A stretch of DNA of 64,000 nt from Pseudomonadota bacterium. GTDB taxonomy: Bacteria; Pseudomonadota; Gammaproteobacteria; Xanthomonadales; Wenzhouxiangellaceae. Below are positions 1 through 9,051 of the stretch, in pieces. The position numbers and the translations under genes were made by a program. The notes under the pieces are model-generated. The model did no database searches. It was not told where the DNA came from and saw only the letters and a program-made list of their open reading frames with translations. The DNA lies in NCBI GenBank assembly GCA_013285445.1, contig CP053448.1, positions 3,207,530 through 3,271,529 on the forward strand, read 5' to 3'. How positions within the stretch are numbered: position 1 is the stretch's first letter; every line of letters begins with the position of its first letter.

Positions 1-1089
1 CATCTTCTTTTCGCGGTTGGCAATGCGCGACAGCGGTGCCGACTCGATGGTCCAGCGGTAAGGCTGATCGGAGTGGCGCTTGATGACCGGCATCACGCTC
101 GATTGGCCGGCCAGCGCCAGTTCCACCGCCGCCCTGCCCACCGCCCGGGCCTGCTCGACATCGGTTGCCGAGGCAATGTGCCTGGCCGAGCGCTGAAGAT
201 AGTCGCTGACTGCCCAGTGGCACTTGTAACCCAGTCGGCGCTTGACGATGTCGGCCACGACCGGCGCCACGCCGCCGAGCTGTCGGTGCCCGAACGCATC
301 GATGGTGCCGGCATCGGCCAGGAATCGGCCAGCGGCATCACGCGCGCCCTCCGAGACCACGATCGAGCAGTAGCCCTGGCCGTCGACCGAACGTTTCACC
401 GTGGCACAGAACGTCCGCTCGTCGAACGCCACCTCCGGAAACAGGATGACCTGCGGCGGATCGCCCTTGCCGCGCGCAGCCAGTCCGCCGGCCGCGGCAA
501 TCCAGCCGGCATGACGACCCATGACCTCCATGATGAAGACCCGGGTCGAGCTCGACGCCATCGCCATGACGTCCAGGCTGGCCTCCATGATCGAGACGGC
601 CACGTACTTGGCCACCGATCCGAACCCGGGGCAGTTGTCGGTCACCGCCAGGTCGTTGTCGATGGTCTTGGGTATGCCGATGCACTGGACCGGAAAACCG
701 AGCGTGTCGCCAATCTGCGAGACCTTCCAGGCCGTATCGGCCGAGTCATTGCCGCCGTTGTAGAAAAAGTAGCCGACATCGTGGGCCCGGAAGACATCGA
801 TCAGCCGCTGGTACTCGTGCCGGTTGTCCTCGATCGACTTGAGCTTGTGGCGACACGACCCGAACACCCCGCCCGGGGTGTAACCCAGGGCCTCGAGATC
901 CTTCTGGCTCAGCCTTGAAGCGTCCACCAGGCGCTCTTCCAGGACACCGATGATGCCGTCGCGCGCAGCCAGCACCCGGCCGATGCGATCGCGGTTGGCG
1001 CGCGCGGTCTCGATCACCGCCGCCGCGGTTGCATTGATCACCGGCGTGACGCCGCCGGACTGGGCATACAAGATATTCTTCTTCGGCAT
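1..1089 (-). CDS. pfp: Pyrophosphate-dependent 6-phosphofructokinase, 3'-partial
   Basis: 363 codons are open from an ATG at 1089 to the window edge, so the C-terminus (about 50-60 residues by family length) is missing. The product resembles the phosphofructokinase fold: an early SGGVTPVINA-type glycine loop, GGNDSA at about residues 113-118, and PKTIDND near residue 145. ATP-dependent enzymes carry GGDGS and PGTIDND at these sites; Asp and Lys there mark PPi users, so it should interconvert fructose-6-phosphate and fructose-1,6-bisphosphate with PPi, reversibly, in the cytoplasm. It is transcribed away from adk, the enzyme that balances adenylates. The family is clear; PPi specificity is inferred from the two motifs. 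Confidence 0.93.
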   Translation of the reverse strand, partial: MPKKNILYAQSGGVTPVINATAAAVIETARANRDRIGRVLAARDGIIGVLEERLVDASRLSQKDLEALGYTPGGVFGSCRHKLKSIEDNRHEYQRLIDVFRAHDVGYFFYNGGNDSADTAWKVSQIGDTLGFPVQCIGIPKTIDNDLAVTDNCPGFGSVAKYVAVSIMEASLDVMAMASSSTRVFIMEVMGRHAGWIAAAGGLAARGKGDPPQVILFPEVAFDERTFCATVKRSVDGQGYCSIVVSEGARDAAGRFLADAGTIDAFGHRQLGGVAPVVADIVKRRLGYKCHWAVSDYLQRSARHIASATDVEQARAVGRAAVELALAGQSSVMPVIKRHSDQPYRWTIESAPLSRIANREKKM

Positions 1090-1164
1090 GGGGTGTTTTC
1101 TCACTCGACGTTGGGGGAAGCATATCGAATCGTCCATGCGCATGCCTGCCTGATTGAGCGCCCG

Positions 1165-1221
1165 CAGGTCGGGGCCGCGCCCCGTTGAGTCCCTTAGGTC
1201 GGGGCCGCGTCCCCGACGGAC
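1165..1221. repeat. Pair of GTAG/REP-like palindromes in the pfp-adk gap
   Basis: The 344-bp gap 1090-1433 between divergent pfp and adk contains two head-to-tail copies of the REP-like hairpin that fills 18.4-23.3 kb. Copy one (1165-1183) is decayed on its right arm. Copy two (1194-1221) keeps the foot TTAGGTCGGGG, a CCGCGT loop and the CCCCGAC arm. No gene or clear promoter was recognised in the rest of the gap. Confidence 0.8.
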
Positions 1222-1433
1222 ATTATCCGAGATCTGTACACACCGATCTACGCGTATTCGCGCCTGATACTTCGTCCGTCAGCGACGCGGACCCGGCCTG
1301 CGCGGACTTCGATCCGCCAGGACGCCACCAAACCAGCCGCAGGCAGCGATGCCGCCATTTGACACCCCCGGTCATCCCGGTTAGCTTTGGCGGCTTGATT
1401 CCACCGACTGCCGCATCGCGGCGACAACATCTT

Positions 1434-1994
1434 ATGCGTATCGTTTTGCTTGGCCCGCCGGGCTCCGGCAAGGGCACTCAGGCGGCGCTGCTCAAGGAGC
1501 GAATCGGCGTGCCGCATATTTCGACCGGCGAACTGCTGCGCGCGGCCGTTGCCGAAGGCACCGAACTGGGCCGCAAGGCCAGGGCGGCGATGGACGCCGG
1601 ACAGCTGGTTTCAGATGAGCTGATGCTCGGCCTGATCGAGGAAAAGCTGGGTCAGCCCGAGGTCGAACCGGGGTTCATTCTCGACGGCTACCCGCGCAAC
1701 CTGGCCCAGGCGCATGCGCTCGACCAGCTGCTGACCCGGCTCGGCCAGCCGCTTGACCGCGCGGTCGAACTGGTTGTCGACGAGGAGCAGATCATCGAAC
1801 GGCTGGCAAACCGCGCGGCCGAGGAAAATCGCTCCGACGACAGCGAAGACGTGGTGCGCAATCGCCTTGAGGTCTACCGCCAACAGACCGCGCCGGTGTC
1901 GCACTACTACGACGAACGCGGGCTCCTGGTGCAGGTTGACGGCGCCGGCACGATCGAGGCGATCAATCAGCGGCTGGCGGCGGTCTTGGACTGA
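1434..1994 (+). CDS. adk: Adenylate kinase
   Basis: A 186-residue adenylate kinase (ATP + AMP to 2 ADP, cytoplasmic). The P-loop GPPGSGKGT lies at residues 7-15. HISTGELLRAA (AMP site), DGYPRN and the C-terminal ADP-binding stretch are in family order. The usual 30-residue zinc or non-zinc lid is replaced by a short AEENRSDDSEDVVRNR segment, making this the short-lid form common in Xanthomonadales-type bacteria and eukaryotic AK1. The frame is open further upstream, but family homology begins at MRIVLLG, so the ATG at 1434 is chosen. Its 3' end overlaps the converging TusA-like gene by 32 bp. Confidence 0.96.
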   Translation: MRIVLLGPPGSGKGTQAALLKERIGVPHISTGELLRAAVAEGTELGRKARAAMDAGQLVSDELMLGLIEEKLGQPEVEPGFILDGYPRNLAQAHALDQLLTRLGQPLDRAVELVVDEEQIIERLANRAAEENRSDDSEDVVRNRLEVYRQQTAPVSHYYDERGLLVQVDGAGTIEAINQRLAAVLD

Positions 1995-2226
1995 CCCGAA
2001 TCAGCACCCGCAGCGTGTCCGGCCCGCGCTCGGCATGAACCAGCTCATGCCCGGTCTTGTGGCAGAAGACCGCCAGGTCAAGCTCGGCCAGCGGATCGGT
2101 TGCGATGACTTCGAGCAGCTCGCCTTGGGCCATGTCGTTGATCACCGACCGCGTGCTGACCACCGGCTGCGGACACAGCATTCCGGTACAATCCAGTCGG
2201 CGATGCGGCTTGAGTGGTTCTTGCAT
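1963..2226 (-). CDS. TusA-family sulfur-carrier protein (SirA-like)
   Basis: An 87-residue protein starting at MQEPLKPHRRLDCTGMLCPQPV. The TusA/SirA signature CxxxxCPxP, with the persulfide-forming Cys in LCPQP, is near the N-terminus, followed by the conserved SVINDMAQGELLEVIATDP core. TusA proteins relay sulfane sulfur to acceptors in thio-modification or sulfur metabolism; which pathway this one serves cannot be told from the neighbourhood. The start ATG shares its bases with the start of the divergent membrane-protein gene (CATG at 2224-2227). The gene also overlaps adk tail to tail, so it is wedged between neighbours without intergenic DNA. Confidence 0.88.
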   Translation of the reverse strand: MQEPLKPHRRLDCTGMLCPQPVVSTRSVINDMAQGELLEVIATDPLAELDLAVFCHKTGHELVHAERGPDTLRVLIRVSPRPPPAAD

Positions 2227-2722
2227 GATTGAATTCCTGTCCCGGCTGCTGGGCATTGTCCTGCTGCGACTCGGCCCCCAGGACCTGCCGGCCGGCTGGC
2301 TGCCGACGGGGCTGTCGGTATTGCTCTACCTGGCGGCGCTGGCCTTGAGCATGCACTGGGCAGGGCAGCCGGAGCGTCCGGCAACTTTCCTGCTGCTGGC
2401 CGTAGTCCTGCCCATCGGGCTGGCTCGCATTGTACTGGCACTGCGCAGGCGTCCGGAGCGGACCGAGCAGACCCTGACCGCGCTGTTCGGCACGGCGGCG
2501 ATCCTGTCGCTGGCGGCCCTGCCGCTGTCCGCATCGGACGCCAGGCCGCCAACGGCGCCACTGGTGCTGCTCAGCCTGTTTCTGTTTTTCTGGTCGTTCG
2601 CAGTCGATGCCCATATCTGGCGCCACGCGCTCGAGGTCCGGTTCGTGACCGGCCTGACCGTGGCGGTGGTCCTGTTTGCCATCAGCCTGCTGACCATCAC
2701 TGCTCTGACGGGGGTTCCGTGA
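2225..2722 (+). CDS. Hypothetical five-helix inner-membrane protein upstream of mpl
   Basis: 165 residues, very hydrophobic. Helices are predicted by eye near residues 24-44, 51-72, 82-101, 111-131 and 138-160, with short basic loops such as RRRPER. I recognise no family. The ATG lies within CATG at 2224-2227 and overlaps the start of the opposing TusA-like gene. The 3' end overlaps mpl by four bases (GTGA), so it is probably co-transcribed with mpl and the LON-domain gene. Coding is supported by an open frame ending exactly at the coupled start of mpl. Confidence 0.75.
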   Translation: MIEFLSRLLGIVLLRLGPQDLPAGWLPTGLSVLLYLAALALSMHWAGQPERPATFLLLAVVLPIGLARIVLALRRRPERTEQTLTALFGTAAILSLAALPLSASDARPPTAPLVLLSLFLFFWSFAVDAHIWRHALEVRFVTGLTVAVVLFAISLLTITALTGVP

Positions 2723-4077
2723 ACATTCACATACTCGGCATATGCGGCACGTTCATGGGCGGTCTGGCCGCGCTGGCGCGAGCCGACGGGCACCGCGTCA
2801 GCGGATCGGACGAAAACGCCTACCCACCGATGAGCACGCTGCTTGCGTCGCTGGGAATTGCGGTCCACGAGGGCTATGACCCGGCCCATATCCCGGACGA
2901 TGTCGAGCTGGTGCTCATCGGCAATGCGCTCAGCCGCGGCAACCCGGCCGTCGAGCATATTCTCAATCACGATATTCCATTCAGCTCGGGGCCGCGCTGG
3001 CTTGGCGAGAATTACCTGCGGCACCGAACCGTGCTGGCGGTCGCCGGCACCCACGGCAAGACCACGACCGCCAGCATGCTGGCCTGGATTCTCGAACACG
3101 CCGGCCTGCAGCCCGGGTTCCTGATCGGCGGCGTTCCGCTCAACTTCGAGCTGTCCGCCCGCTCGGGCCAGCGCCTGTTCGTGGTCGAGGCCGACGAGTA
3201 CGACACCGCCTTCTTCGACAAGCGCGCGAAGTTCGTGCACTATCGCCCGCGGATTGCCGTGCTCAACAATCTCGAGTTCGACCACGCCGATATCTATCCC
3301 GACCTCGGCGCCATCCAGACCCAGTTTCACCATCTGGTTCGCACCATTCCGGGCAACGGTCATGTGGTGGTCAATGCCGCTGACGCGGCCCTGCGACAGG
3401 TGCTCGAACGCGGCTGCTGGAGCCCGATGCACCTGTTCGGCATCAGCGACTCGAGCGAATGTGCCTGGCAGGTTCGCCTGGACGAGCCCGCCGGCCGAAA
3501 GCTGACTTTTCTCCATGACGGACAGGCCGTCGGCACGCTGAGCTGGTCCCTGACCGGCCGCCATAACGCGCTCAATGCGCTGGCCGCCGTGGCTGCCGCG
3601 GCCCAGGCCGACGTGGCACCCTCGACCGCCATCGAGGCGCTGTGCAGATTCCGCGGCGTCAAGCGACGGCTGGAGCTGCTCGGCGAACGCGCCGGCATCA
3701 GCGTCTACGACGATTTCGCCCACCATCCAACGGCCATCCGCCTGACGCTCGAAGGCCTGCGGCGCGCCGTTGGCGGGGCCCGTATCCTGGTCGCGCTGGA
3801 ACCGGCCAGCAATACCATGCGCGGCGGCTTTCACGTCGCCGAACTGCCGCCGGCCCTGGCCGCCGCCGACCATGTCTGGTTGCGCACATCCGAGGGCATG
3901 GACTGGAACCCTCACGATTTGCTCGAACACACCGGCGGCGATGGGCGGCCGCACCGGCTTGTCGACGACCTGCTCGAGGACCTGCGTGCCCAGGCCCGCA
4001 GCGGTGATCACGTGATATTCATGAGCAACCGGGGCTTTGACAACGCCCCGCGACGATTCTTCGACACGCTGAAGTGA
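2719..4077 (+). CDS. mpl: UDP-N-acetylmuramate:L-alanyl-gamma-D-glutamyl-meso-diaminopimelate ligase
   Basis: A 452-residue Mur-ligase family enzyme that reattaches recycled murein tripeptide to UDP-MurNAc using ATP, in the cytoplasm. It has an N-terminal Rossmann start IHILGICGTFMGGLA, the Mur P-loop GTHGKTTTAS at residues 110-119, the central EADEYDTAFFDKR and NNLEFDHADIY blocks, and the C-terminal DDFAHHPTAI motif typical of Mpl/MurC. Length matches the family (about 450). The GTG start overlaps the upstream stop (GTGA), and the next gene overlaps its stop in the same way. It pairs functionally with the peptidoglycan genes at 35-49 kb. Confidence 0.96.
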   Translation: MNIHILGICGTFMGGLAALARADGHRVSGSDENAYPPMSTLLASLGIAVHEGYDPAHIPDDVELVLIGNALSRGNPAVEHILNHDIPFSSGPRWLGENYLRHRTVLAVAGTHGKTTTASMLAWILEHAGLQPGFLIGGVPLNFELSARSGQRLFVVEADEYDTAFFDKRAKFVHYRPRIAVLNNLEFDHADIYPDLGAIQTQFHHLVRTIPGNGHVVVNAADAALRQVLERGCWSPMHLFGISDSSECAWQVRLDEPAGRKLTFLHDGQAVGTLSWSLTGRHNALNALAAVAAAAQADVAPSTAIEALCRFRGVKRRLELLGERAGISVYDDFAHHPTAIRLTLEGLRRAVGGARILVALEPASNTMRGGFHVAELPPALAAADHVWLRTSEGMDWNPHDLLEHTGGDGRPHRLVDDLLEDLRAQARSGDHVIFMSNRGFDNAPRRFFDTLK

Positions 4078-4652
4078 ACACCGTGGAGCTGCCGCTATTC
4101 CCGCTGCAAACGGTGCTGTTCCCCGGCGCCGTCGTGACGCTTCGTATTTTCGAGCCACGCTATCTCGACATGATTCGCGATTGCGCCCGCAGCAGCACCG
4201 GCTTTGGCGTGGTCTGTGCACACACCGGCGACGGCGACCACCCGGCCGCCCGGCATGCCCGCGTCGGCACGGAGGCGGCGCTGATCGACTTCACCACGCT
4301 CGAGGACGGACTGCTGGGCGTGAGCTGTCGTGGCCAGCGGCGTTTTCGCGTTCAGTCCACGCGAGCACGCGATAACGGCCTGCTGATTGCCGAGGCGAAC
4401 TGGCTGCCGCCGGAGCCGGCCGTGCCGGTGCCGATACGATTTGCCACACTGCAAACACTGATGCAGGAGCTGCTGCGCCAGCGCGAAGTGGCCCATCGGG
4501 TCGATGTCGACATCGAGGATGCCGGCAGCCTGGGACGCGCGCTGAGCGCCATCCTGGCGCTGTCGCTCGAGCACAGCCAGGCGCTGCTCGAAATCACCGA
4601 CCCCGTTGCGCGCCTGGAAGCGCTGGTCAGCCTGCTGCAGGACGATCAGTAG
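4074..4652 (+). CDS. LON-substrate-binding-domain protein (no protease domain)
   Basis: 192 residues that align by eye with the LON N-terminal domain only: ELPLFPLQTVLFPGAVVTLR at the start, then FEPRYLDMIRD and a central GVSCRGQRRFRV strand. There is no AAA+ module or Ser-Lys protease domain. Such stand-alone proteins are widespread; their biochemical role is not settled. The GTG start overlaps mpl by four bases; a second GTG three codons in is also possible. The 3' end overlaps the converging DedA-LssY gene by 7 bp. Confidence 0.9.
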   Translation: MNTVELPLFPLQTVLFPGAVVTLRIFEPRYLDMIRDCARSSTGFGVVCAHTGDGDHPAARHARVGTEAALIDFTTLEDGLLGVSCRGQRRFRVQSTRARDNGLLIAEANWLPPEPAVPVPIRFATLQTLMQELLRQREVAHRVDVDIEDAGSLGRALSAILALSLEHSQALLEITDPVARLEALVSLLQDDQ

Positions 4653-6628
4653 GCGAGCAACACGCGCCCGCCGTCTTCCACATCAATCACCTCGATCGAT
4701 CCAAGCGAGCGCTCCAGCACCGCCATAGCCCGCCGCGCATCACCCGTCTCGCGCCAGCGGTGCAGCAGCAGCAGGAATTCGCCGATACCCTCGATTCGCA
4801 CCTGCCCAAGCCAGACCGGGACAGCGCCCGGGTCGAGAGCAACCCCCGAATCCCACAGCCGCAGCACGGCCTTTCGATCCTCGTCGAGCGGCCGAACGAG
4901 GACCAGGCGCTCGCGATGGCCGGCAAAGTCGCGCGGCAGATGGGGCAGCGCATCGCGACGGGGCGGTACGCTGAGCAGCGCCGCCAGTCCGCCTGATCGC
5001 TCCCCGGGCCGCACCCAGCCCGACCGCGCCAGCTCGTCCTCGAACGCGTCGACAGGCCCGGCATACTGGAAGTCAAAGCGCTGCCGTGCCGCATCACCGA
5101 TCTGCGAACGCTGCTGCGGCAAGCTGCGCCATTGCCCTGTCAACCAGTCGTCCCGGGCCAGCGAGCGCTCTGGCAGGGCCATGCGGGTGATGTCGGCCAG
5201 CCGCCCGTAGCCGGCCGGGAACTGCAGTGCGGTCGCAGCAACGATCAGGGCGTAAAAGGCAACCGCCAGCATCGCCGGATGGCGTCGCTGCAGCGCACGT
5301 TGACGATAGGCCATGCCAACCAGCGCCAGCCAGCCACCGCCGAGTGCCAGCGCAGCCAGCAGGCCGCTGAGAGACGCGCGCGCCAGGTAGAAATGGGAAA
5401 AGACCATCATCGTCAGCAGCGCGGAATTGATCAGGTAGGGCCACTTGCGGCGGCTTGCGGCGAGATCCTTGGCAATCATCACGGCAAAGAAACCGAGCAC
5501 GACCGTGGTCAGCGTCAGCCCGCGATGCGGCAGCTCACCAAGTGCCGGCAGAAGCGCCGGAGCCGGCGCTGTCAGGCTCATCAGCGCCGCCAGCACCTCG
5601 GCCAGCAGCCAGCCGCCGGCGGTGGCAACCAGCCAGTGCGCTGCTGCGTTTCCACGTCCAAGCGCAACCATCAGGATCGTCATCAGGCCAGCAACCAGAC
5701 CCATGACCGGCAGATCCCCGGCCAGCCCCAGCGTGATGAACAGGGGATCGGCCGTTTGCGTGCGCAAGCTGGCGGCCAGCCCGGCAAGCGCCTGGACGGA
5801 CTGCTGATCGTCGCCGCCGACCAGCGGCGCAATCGTCAGCACCGCAGCCAGCACGCCGATACAGGCCAGCAGCAGCAGGCCCAGCAACGCCACCGAGATG
5901 GCTTCGCGCCGTCCCGAAGCGGGCTCGAACAAGGGCCGGGCCAGCCCGCCGATCACCGGATGATCGCGACTCCAGCGAATCAGGCTGCGCAGCCACCAGG
6001 CGCTGCGGCGCGCCGTGTAGCCATAGACCAGGCGCGTCAGCCAGACCGCCAGCCATACACCGGCGACGAGGATGATCAGTACCGCAACCAGGCGGCCGGC
6101 GAACTCCGCCGCCAGGGACAGTGACGCGCCAAACAGCATGCCCGGCAGCAGATACAGGGGCGACCAGATGATGCACGCCGGCACGGCCACGCTCAGAAGG
6201 CGCCTGACAGGCAGGTCCATCATGCCGGCCACCAGCGGTGTCAGCGGACGCAACGGCCCGATCAGCCGTCCGAAAAACAGCCCCTTGCGGCCGTGGGTCG
6301 CCACCGCACCCCGGGCGGCAGCCAGCAGATCGGCCCGACGACGCAGAATCCACAGCCGGTCAATCCGATCGCGGTAGCGGCGGCCCAATCCGTAACTGAC
6401 CAGATCACCGGCCAGGGCACCGCTCGAAGCACTGGCCCAGCAGGCGGCAAACAGGACCGGGTCGGAGCCAACCACGGCACCGACGATGAACAGCAGCACG
6501 ATCCCGGGAATGAACAGGCCGACGATGGCCAGCGATTCGAGAAAGGCAAACACCAGGGCCATGCCGACCAGCCACCCCGGGTGCACCCGGGCAAACTCGA
6601 TGATACCGGCGATCAGACTGGATTCCAT
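4646..6628 (-). CDS. DedA-family membrane protein fused to an LssY-type C-terminal domain
   Basis: 660 residues. Residues 1 to about 210 are DedA-like: FLESLAIVGLFIPGIVLLF, then a GRxxGPLRPLTPLVAG block (GRLIGPLRPLTPLVAGMMDL) typical of DedA proteins. Residues about 240-470 form a further multi-helix membrane section, and about 490-660 a soluble tail with WLGQVRIEGIGE and LHRWRET resembling LssY C-terminal domains. DedA proteins are linked to lipid flipping and envelope homeostasis; the fused enzyme activity is unknown. It diverges from the SDR gene across 73 bp and overlaps the LON-domain gene by 7 bp. Confidence 0.88.
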   Translation of the reverse strand: MESSLIAGIIEFARVHPGWLVGMALVFAFLESLAIVGLFIPGIVLLFIVGAVVGSDPVLFAACWASASSGALAGDLVSYGLGRRYRDRIDRLWILRRRADLLAAARGAVATHGRKGLFFGRLIGPLRPLTPLVAGMMDLPVRRLLSVAVPACIIWSPLYLLPGMLFGASLSLAAEFAGRLVAVLIILVAGVWLAVWLTRLVYGYTARRSAWWLRSLIRWSRDHPVIGGLARPLFEPASGRREAISVALLGLLLLACIGVLAAVLTIAPLVGGDDQQSVQALAGLAASLRTQTADPLFITLGLAGDLPVMGLVAGLMTILMVALGRGNAAAHWLVATAGGWLLAEVLAALMSLTAPAPALLPALGELPHRGLTLTTVVLGFFAVMIAKDLAASRRKWPYLINSALLTMMVFSHFYLARASLSGLLAALALGGGWLALVGMAYRQRALQRRHPAMLAVAFYALIVAATALQFPAGYGRLADITRMALPERSLARDDWLTGQWRSLPQQRSQIGDAARQRFDFQYAGPVDAFEDELARSGWVRPGERSGGLAALLSVPPRRDALPHLPRDFAGHRERLVLVRPLDEDRKAVLRLWDSGVALDPGAVPVWLGQVRIEGIGEFLLLLHRWRETGDARRAMAVLERSLGSIEVIDVEDGGRVLLAY

Positions 6629-6701
6629 TCCAAATGGCGCTGGCTACCGTCATTCCATAGCATAATGCGATGTTCTGTCCCTGGAATGACGATTTGCCAT
6701 C

Positions 6702-7523
6702 ATGAATCCATCACTCAAGCAAAAAACCCTGTTCATTACCGGCGGCTCACGCGGCATTGGCCTGGCCATTGCGCTCCGGGCCGCCGCCGACGGCGCCAAC
6801 ATCGCGATTGCCGCCAAGACCGATCGACCGCACCCGAAACTGCCCGGCACCATTCACACGGCGGCGGCGGAAATCGAGGCGGCCGGGGGCCAGGCGCTGC
6901 CGCTGAAAGTCGACATTCGCGACGAAACAGCCGTTGCCGATGCCATGCGCGAGACAGCCGACCGGTTCGGCGGCATCGACATCCTGGTCAACAACGCCTC
7001 GGCGATCTATCTGGCACCCACGCCGGACGTACCGATGAAGCGCTTCGATCTCATGCACGGGGTCAATACGCGGGGGACGTTCGTCTGCTCGCAGACCGCC
7101 CTGCCCTGGCTGGAGCGGGCCGGGAACCCGCATATTCTCAATCTCTCACCGCCGCTGAATATGGACGCGAAGTGGTTCGCACCGCACGTCGCCTACACCA
7201 TGGCCAAGTACGGCATGAGCATGTGCGTGCTGGGCATGGCAGCGGAATTCCGCGAGCGCGGCATTGCCGTCAACGCCCTGTGGCCGAAGACGGTCATCGC
7301 CACGGCCGCGCTGGCCATGCTCGGCGGCGCCGTCCGGCCGGAGAACTGCCGCAAACCCGAGATCCTGGCTGACACCGCCCACTGGATCCTGACCCGGCCC
7401 GCCGGCGAGACCACCGGCCATTTCTTCATCGACGAGGATGTGCTCGAGAAGATGGGTGTGACCGACCTGGACCAGTACGCCGTCGAGCCCGGCAACGAGC
7501 TGTTGCCGGATCTGTTTATTTGA
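6702..7523 (+). CDS. Short-chain dehydrogenase/reductase (HSDL2-like)
   Basis: A 273-residue classical SDR. The cofactor loop TGGSRGIG is at residues 13-20, NNAS at 97-100, and the active site appears as Ser149, Tyr165 and Lys169 (YTMAK). The long insert KTDRPHPKLPGTIHTAAAEI after the first Rossmann unit is characteristic of HSDL2-type SDRs, which are associated with lipid or fatty-acyl metabolism. The substrate is not predictable. It appears monocistronic: a divergent gene lies upstream and convergent gltA downstream, with a small GC hairpin (7537-7549) followed by three T after the stop. Confidence 0.9.
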   Translation: MNPSLKQKTLFITGGSRGIGLAIALRAAADGANIAIAAKTDRPHPKLPGTIHTAAAEIEAAGGQALPLKVDIRDETAVADAMRETADRFGGIDILVNNASAIYLAPTPDVPMKRFDLMHGVNTRGTFVCSQTALPWLERAGNPHILNLSPPLNMDAKWFAPHVAYTMAKYGMSMCVLGMAAEFRERGIAVNALWPKTVIATAALAMLGGAVRPENCRKPEILADTAHWILTRPAGETTGHFFIDEDVLEKMGVTDLDQYAVEPGNELLPDLFI

Positions 7524-7576
7524 GGAGGAGGGAAGCGGCGCAAGGCGCCTTTCACCTTTCGCCTTTCACCTCGCCC

Positions 7577-8866
7577 CTACCGCCTGTCGATCGCCACATA
7601 GTCGCGCTCGGCGGCGCCGGTGTAGACCTGGCGGGGCCGCCCGATGCGGTGGGGCGTGGCCGACTGTTCCAGCCACTGGCTAACCCAGCCAACGGTGCGG
7701 CCGATGGCGAACATGGCGGTGAACATGCTGGTCGGGATCCCCAGGGCCTTGTAGATGATGCCGGAGTAGAAATCAACGTTGGGATACAGCTTGCGCTCGA
7801 CGAAGTAGTCGTCTTCGAGCGCAATCCGTTCCAGCTCCATGGCCAGATCAAGCAGCGGATCCTGCTGGCCCAGATCTTCGAGCACCTCGTGGCAGGCCTT
7901 GCGAATGATGGTGGCACGCGGATCGAAATTCTTGTAGACGCGATGGCCGAAGCCCATCAGCCGGAACGGGTCGTTTTTGTCCTTGGCGCGCTTGATGAAC
8001 TCGCCGACCCGGCTGAGATCGCCGATCTCGTTGAGCATGTTGAGCACGGCCTCGTTGGCGCCACCATGTGCCGGCCCCCATAGCGCCGCCAGGCCGGCGG
8101 CCACGCAGGCATAGGGATTGGCGCCGGTCGATCCGACCAGCCGGACGGTCGAGGTCGAGGCATTCTGTTCGTGGTCGGCGTGCAGGATGAACAGCAGATC
8201 CAGCGCCCGGGCCGCCACCGGATTGACTTCGTAGGCCTCGGCTGGAACCGAAAACATCATGTGCAAGAAGCGCTCGGAGTAGTCCAGCGAGTTGCGCGGG
8301 TAGGCGCTCGGCCAGCCCATGTAGTGGCGGTAGGCAGCGGCAGCAATGGTCGGCATCTTGGCGATCAGCCGTTTGGCGGCCAGCTCGCGCTGCTCGGGAT
8401 CGTTGACGTCGAGCTTGTCGTGATAGAAGGCGGCCATCGAGCCCACGACACCCGACAGAATGGCCATCGGATGGGCGTTGTAGTGAAAGCCCGAGATAAA
8501 GTTGTTGATCTTCTCGTGGACCATGGTGTGGTAGGTAATATCGCGCTCGAACTGACCGTACTGGTTCGGGTCGGGCAGTTCGCCGTAGAGCAGCAGATAG
8601 GCCACCTCGACAAAGTTGGACCGCTCGGCCAGCTGCTCGATCGGATATCCGCGGTAGCGCAGGATGCCGGCATTGCCGTCAATGAATGTGATGTCACTCT
8701 TGCAGCTCGCCGTCGCCCCGTAGCCGGGATCGAAGGTGAAGTATCCCAGTGTCGGGTGCAGCTGGCTGATGTCCAGCGTCGGATCACCTTCAGTACCGGC
8801 CACCACCGGCAGCTCCAGTACTTTTCCGGACTCCTCGTCGGACAGGGTGATGTTGCGGTCGCTCAC
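7577..8866 (-). CDS. gltA: Citrate synthase (type II)
   Basis: A 429-residue citrate synthase (oxaloacetate + acetyl-CoA to citrate). Catalytic residues are visible: His267 in GPAHGGAN, His308 in GFGHRVY and Asp365 in YPNVDFYSG. The N-terminal beta region [20 protein letters not shown] is that of the hexameric Gram-negative enzymes. A GTG start at 8866 is chosen because AAGGAG lies about seven bases upstream and the length then matches the family; the frame is open 25 codons further but lacks a ribosome site. It converges on the SDR gene. Confidence 0.97.
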   Translation of the reverse strand: MSDRNITLSDEESGKVLELPVVAGTEGDPTLDISQLHPTLGYFTFDPGYGATASCKSDITFIDGNAGILRYRGYPIEQLAERSNFVEVAYLLLYGELPDPNQYGQFERDITYHTMVHEKINNFISGFHYNAHPMAILSGVVGSMAAFYHDKLDVNDPEQRELAAKRLIAKMPTIAAAAYRHYMGWPSAYPRNSLDYSERFLHMMFSVPAEAYEVNPVAARALDLLFILHADHEQNASTSTVRLVGSTGANPYACVAAGLAALWGPAHGGANEAVLNMLNEIGDLSRVGEFIKRAKDKNDPFRLMGFGHRVYKNFDPRATIIRKACHEVLEDLGQQDPLLDLAMELERIALEDDYFVERKLYPNVDFYSGIIYKALGIPTSMFTAMFAIGRTVGWVSQWLEQSATPHRIGRPRQVYTGAAERDYVAIDRR

Positions 8867-9051
8867 CGGGGTCTCCTTGGGCTGTGGTTTGACGAACCGG
8901 TACGACAATGCCGTGCCGTACGGAGCGGCAAAGTATCGCACAACCCGGGGGGCGCTTGCATCAACGGTAGCAACCGAACGGCGCGCCGGGATGCGCGCTG
9001 CCGCTTCCGTCTGCTACGCTTGGAGCAGTCTTGCCTCGCCTGGAGCGATCG

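Noticed and set aside
2326..4221. Minus-strand open frame of 631 codons opposite mpl
   Set aside because: Antisense shadow of a high-GC gene; no start context or domain, and it crosses three real genes.
5132..6124. 330-codon plus-strand frame opposite the DedA-LssY gene
   Set aside because: Gln/Arg-rich antisense translation of transmembrane codons; no independent support.
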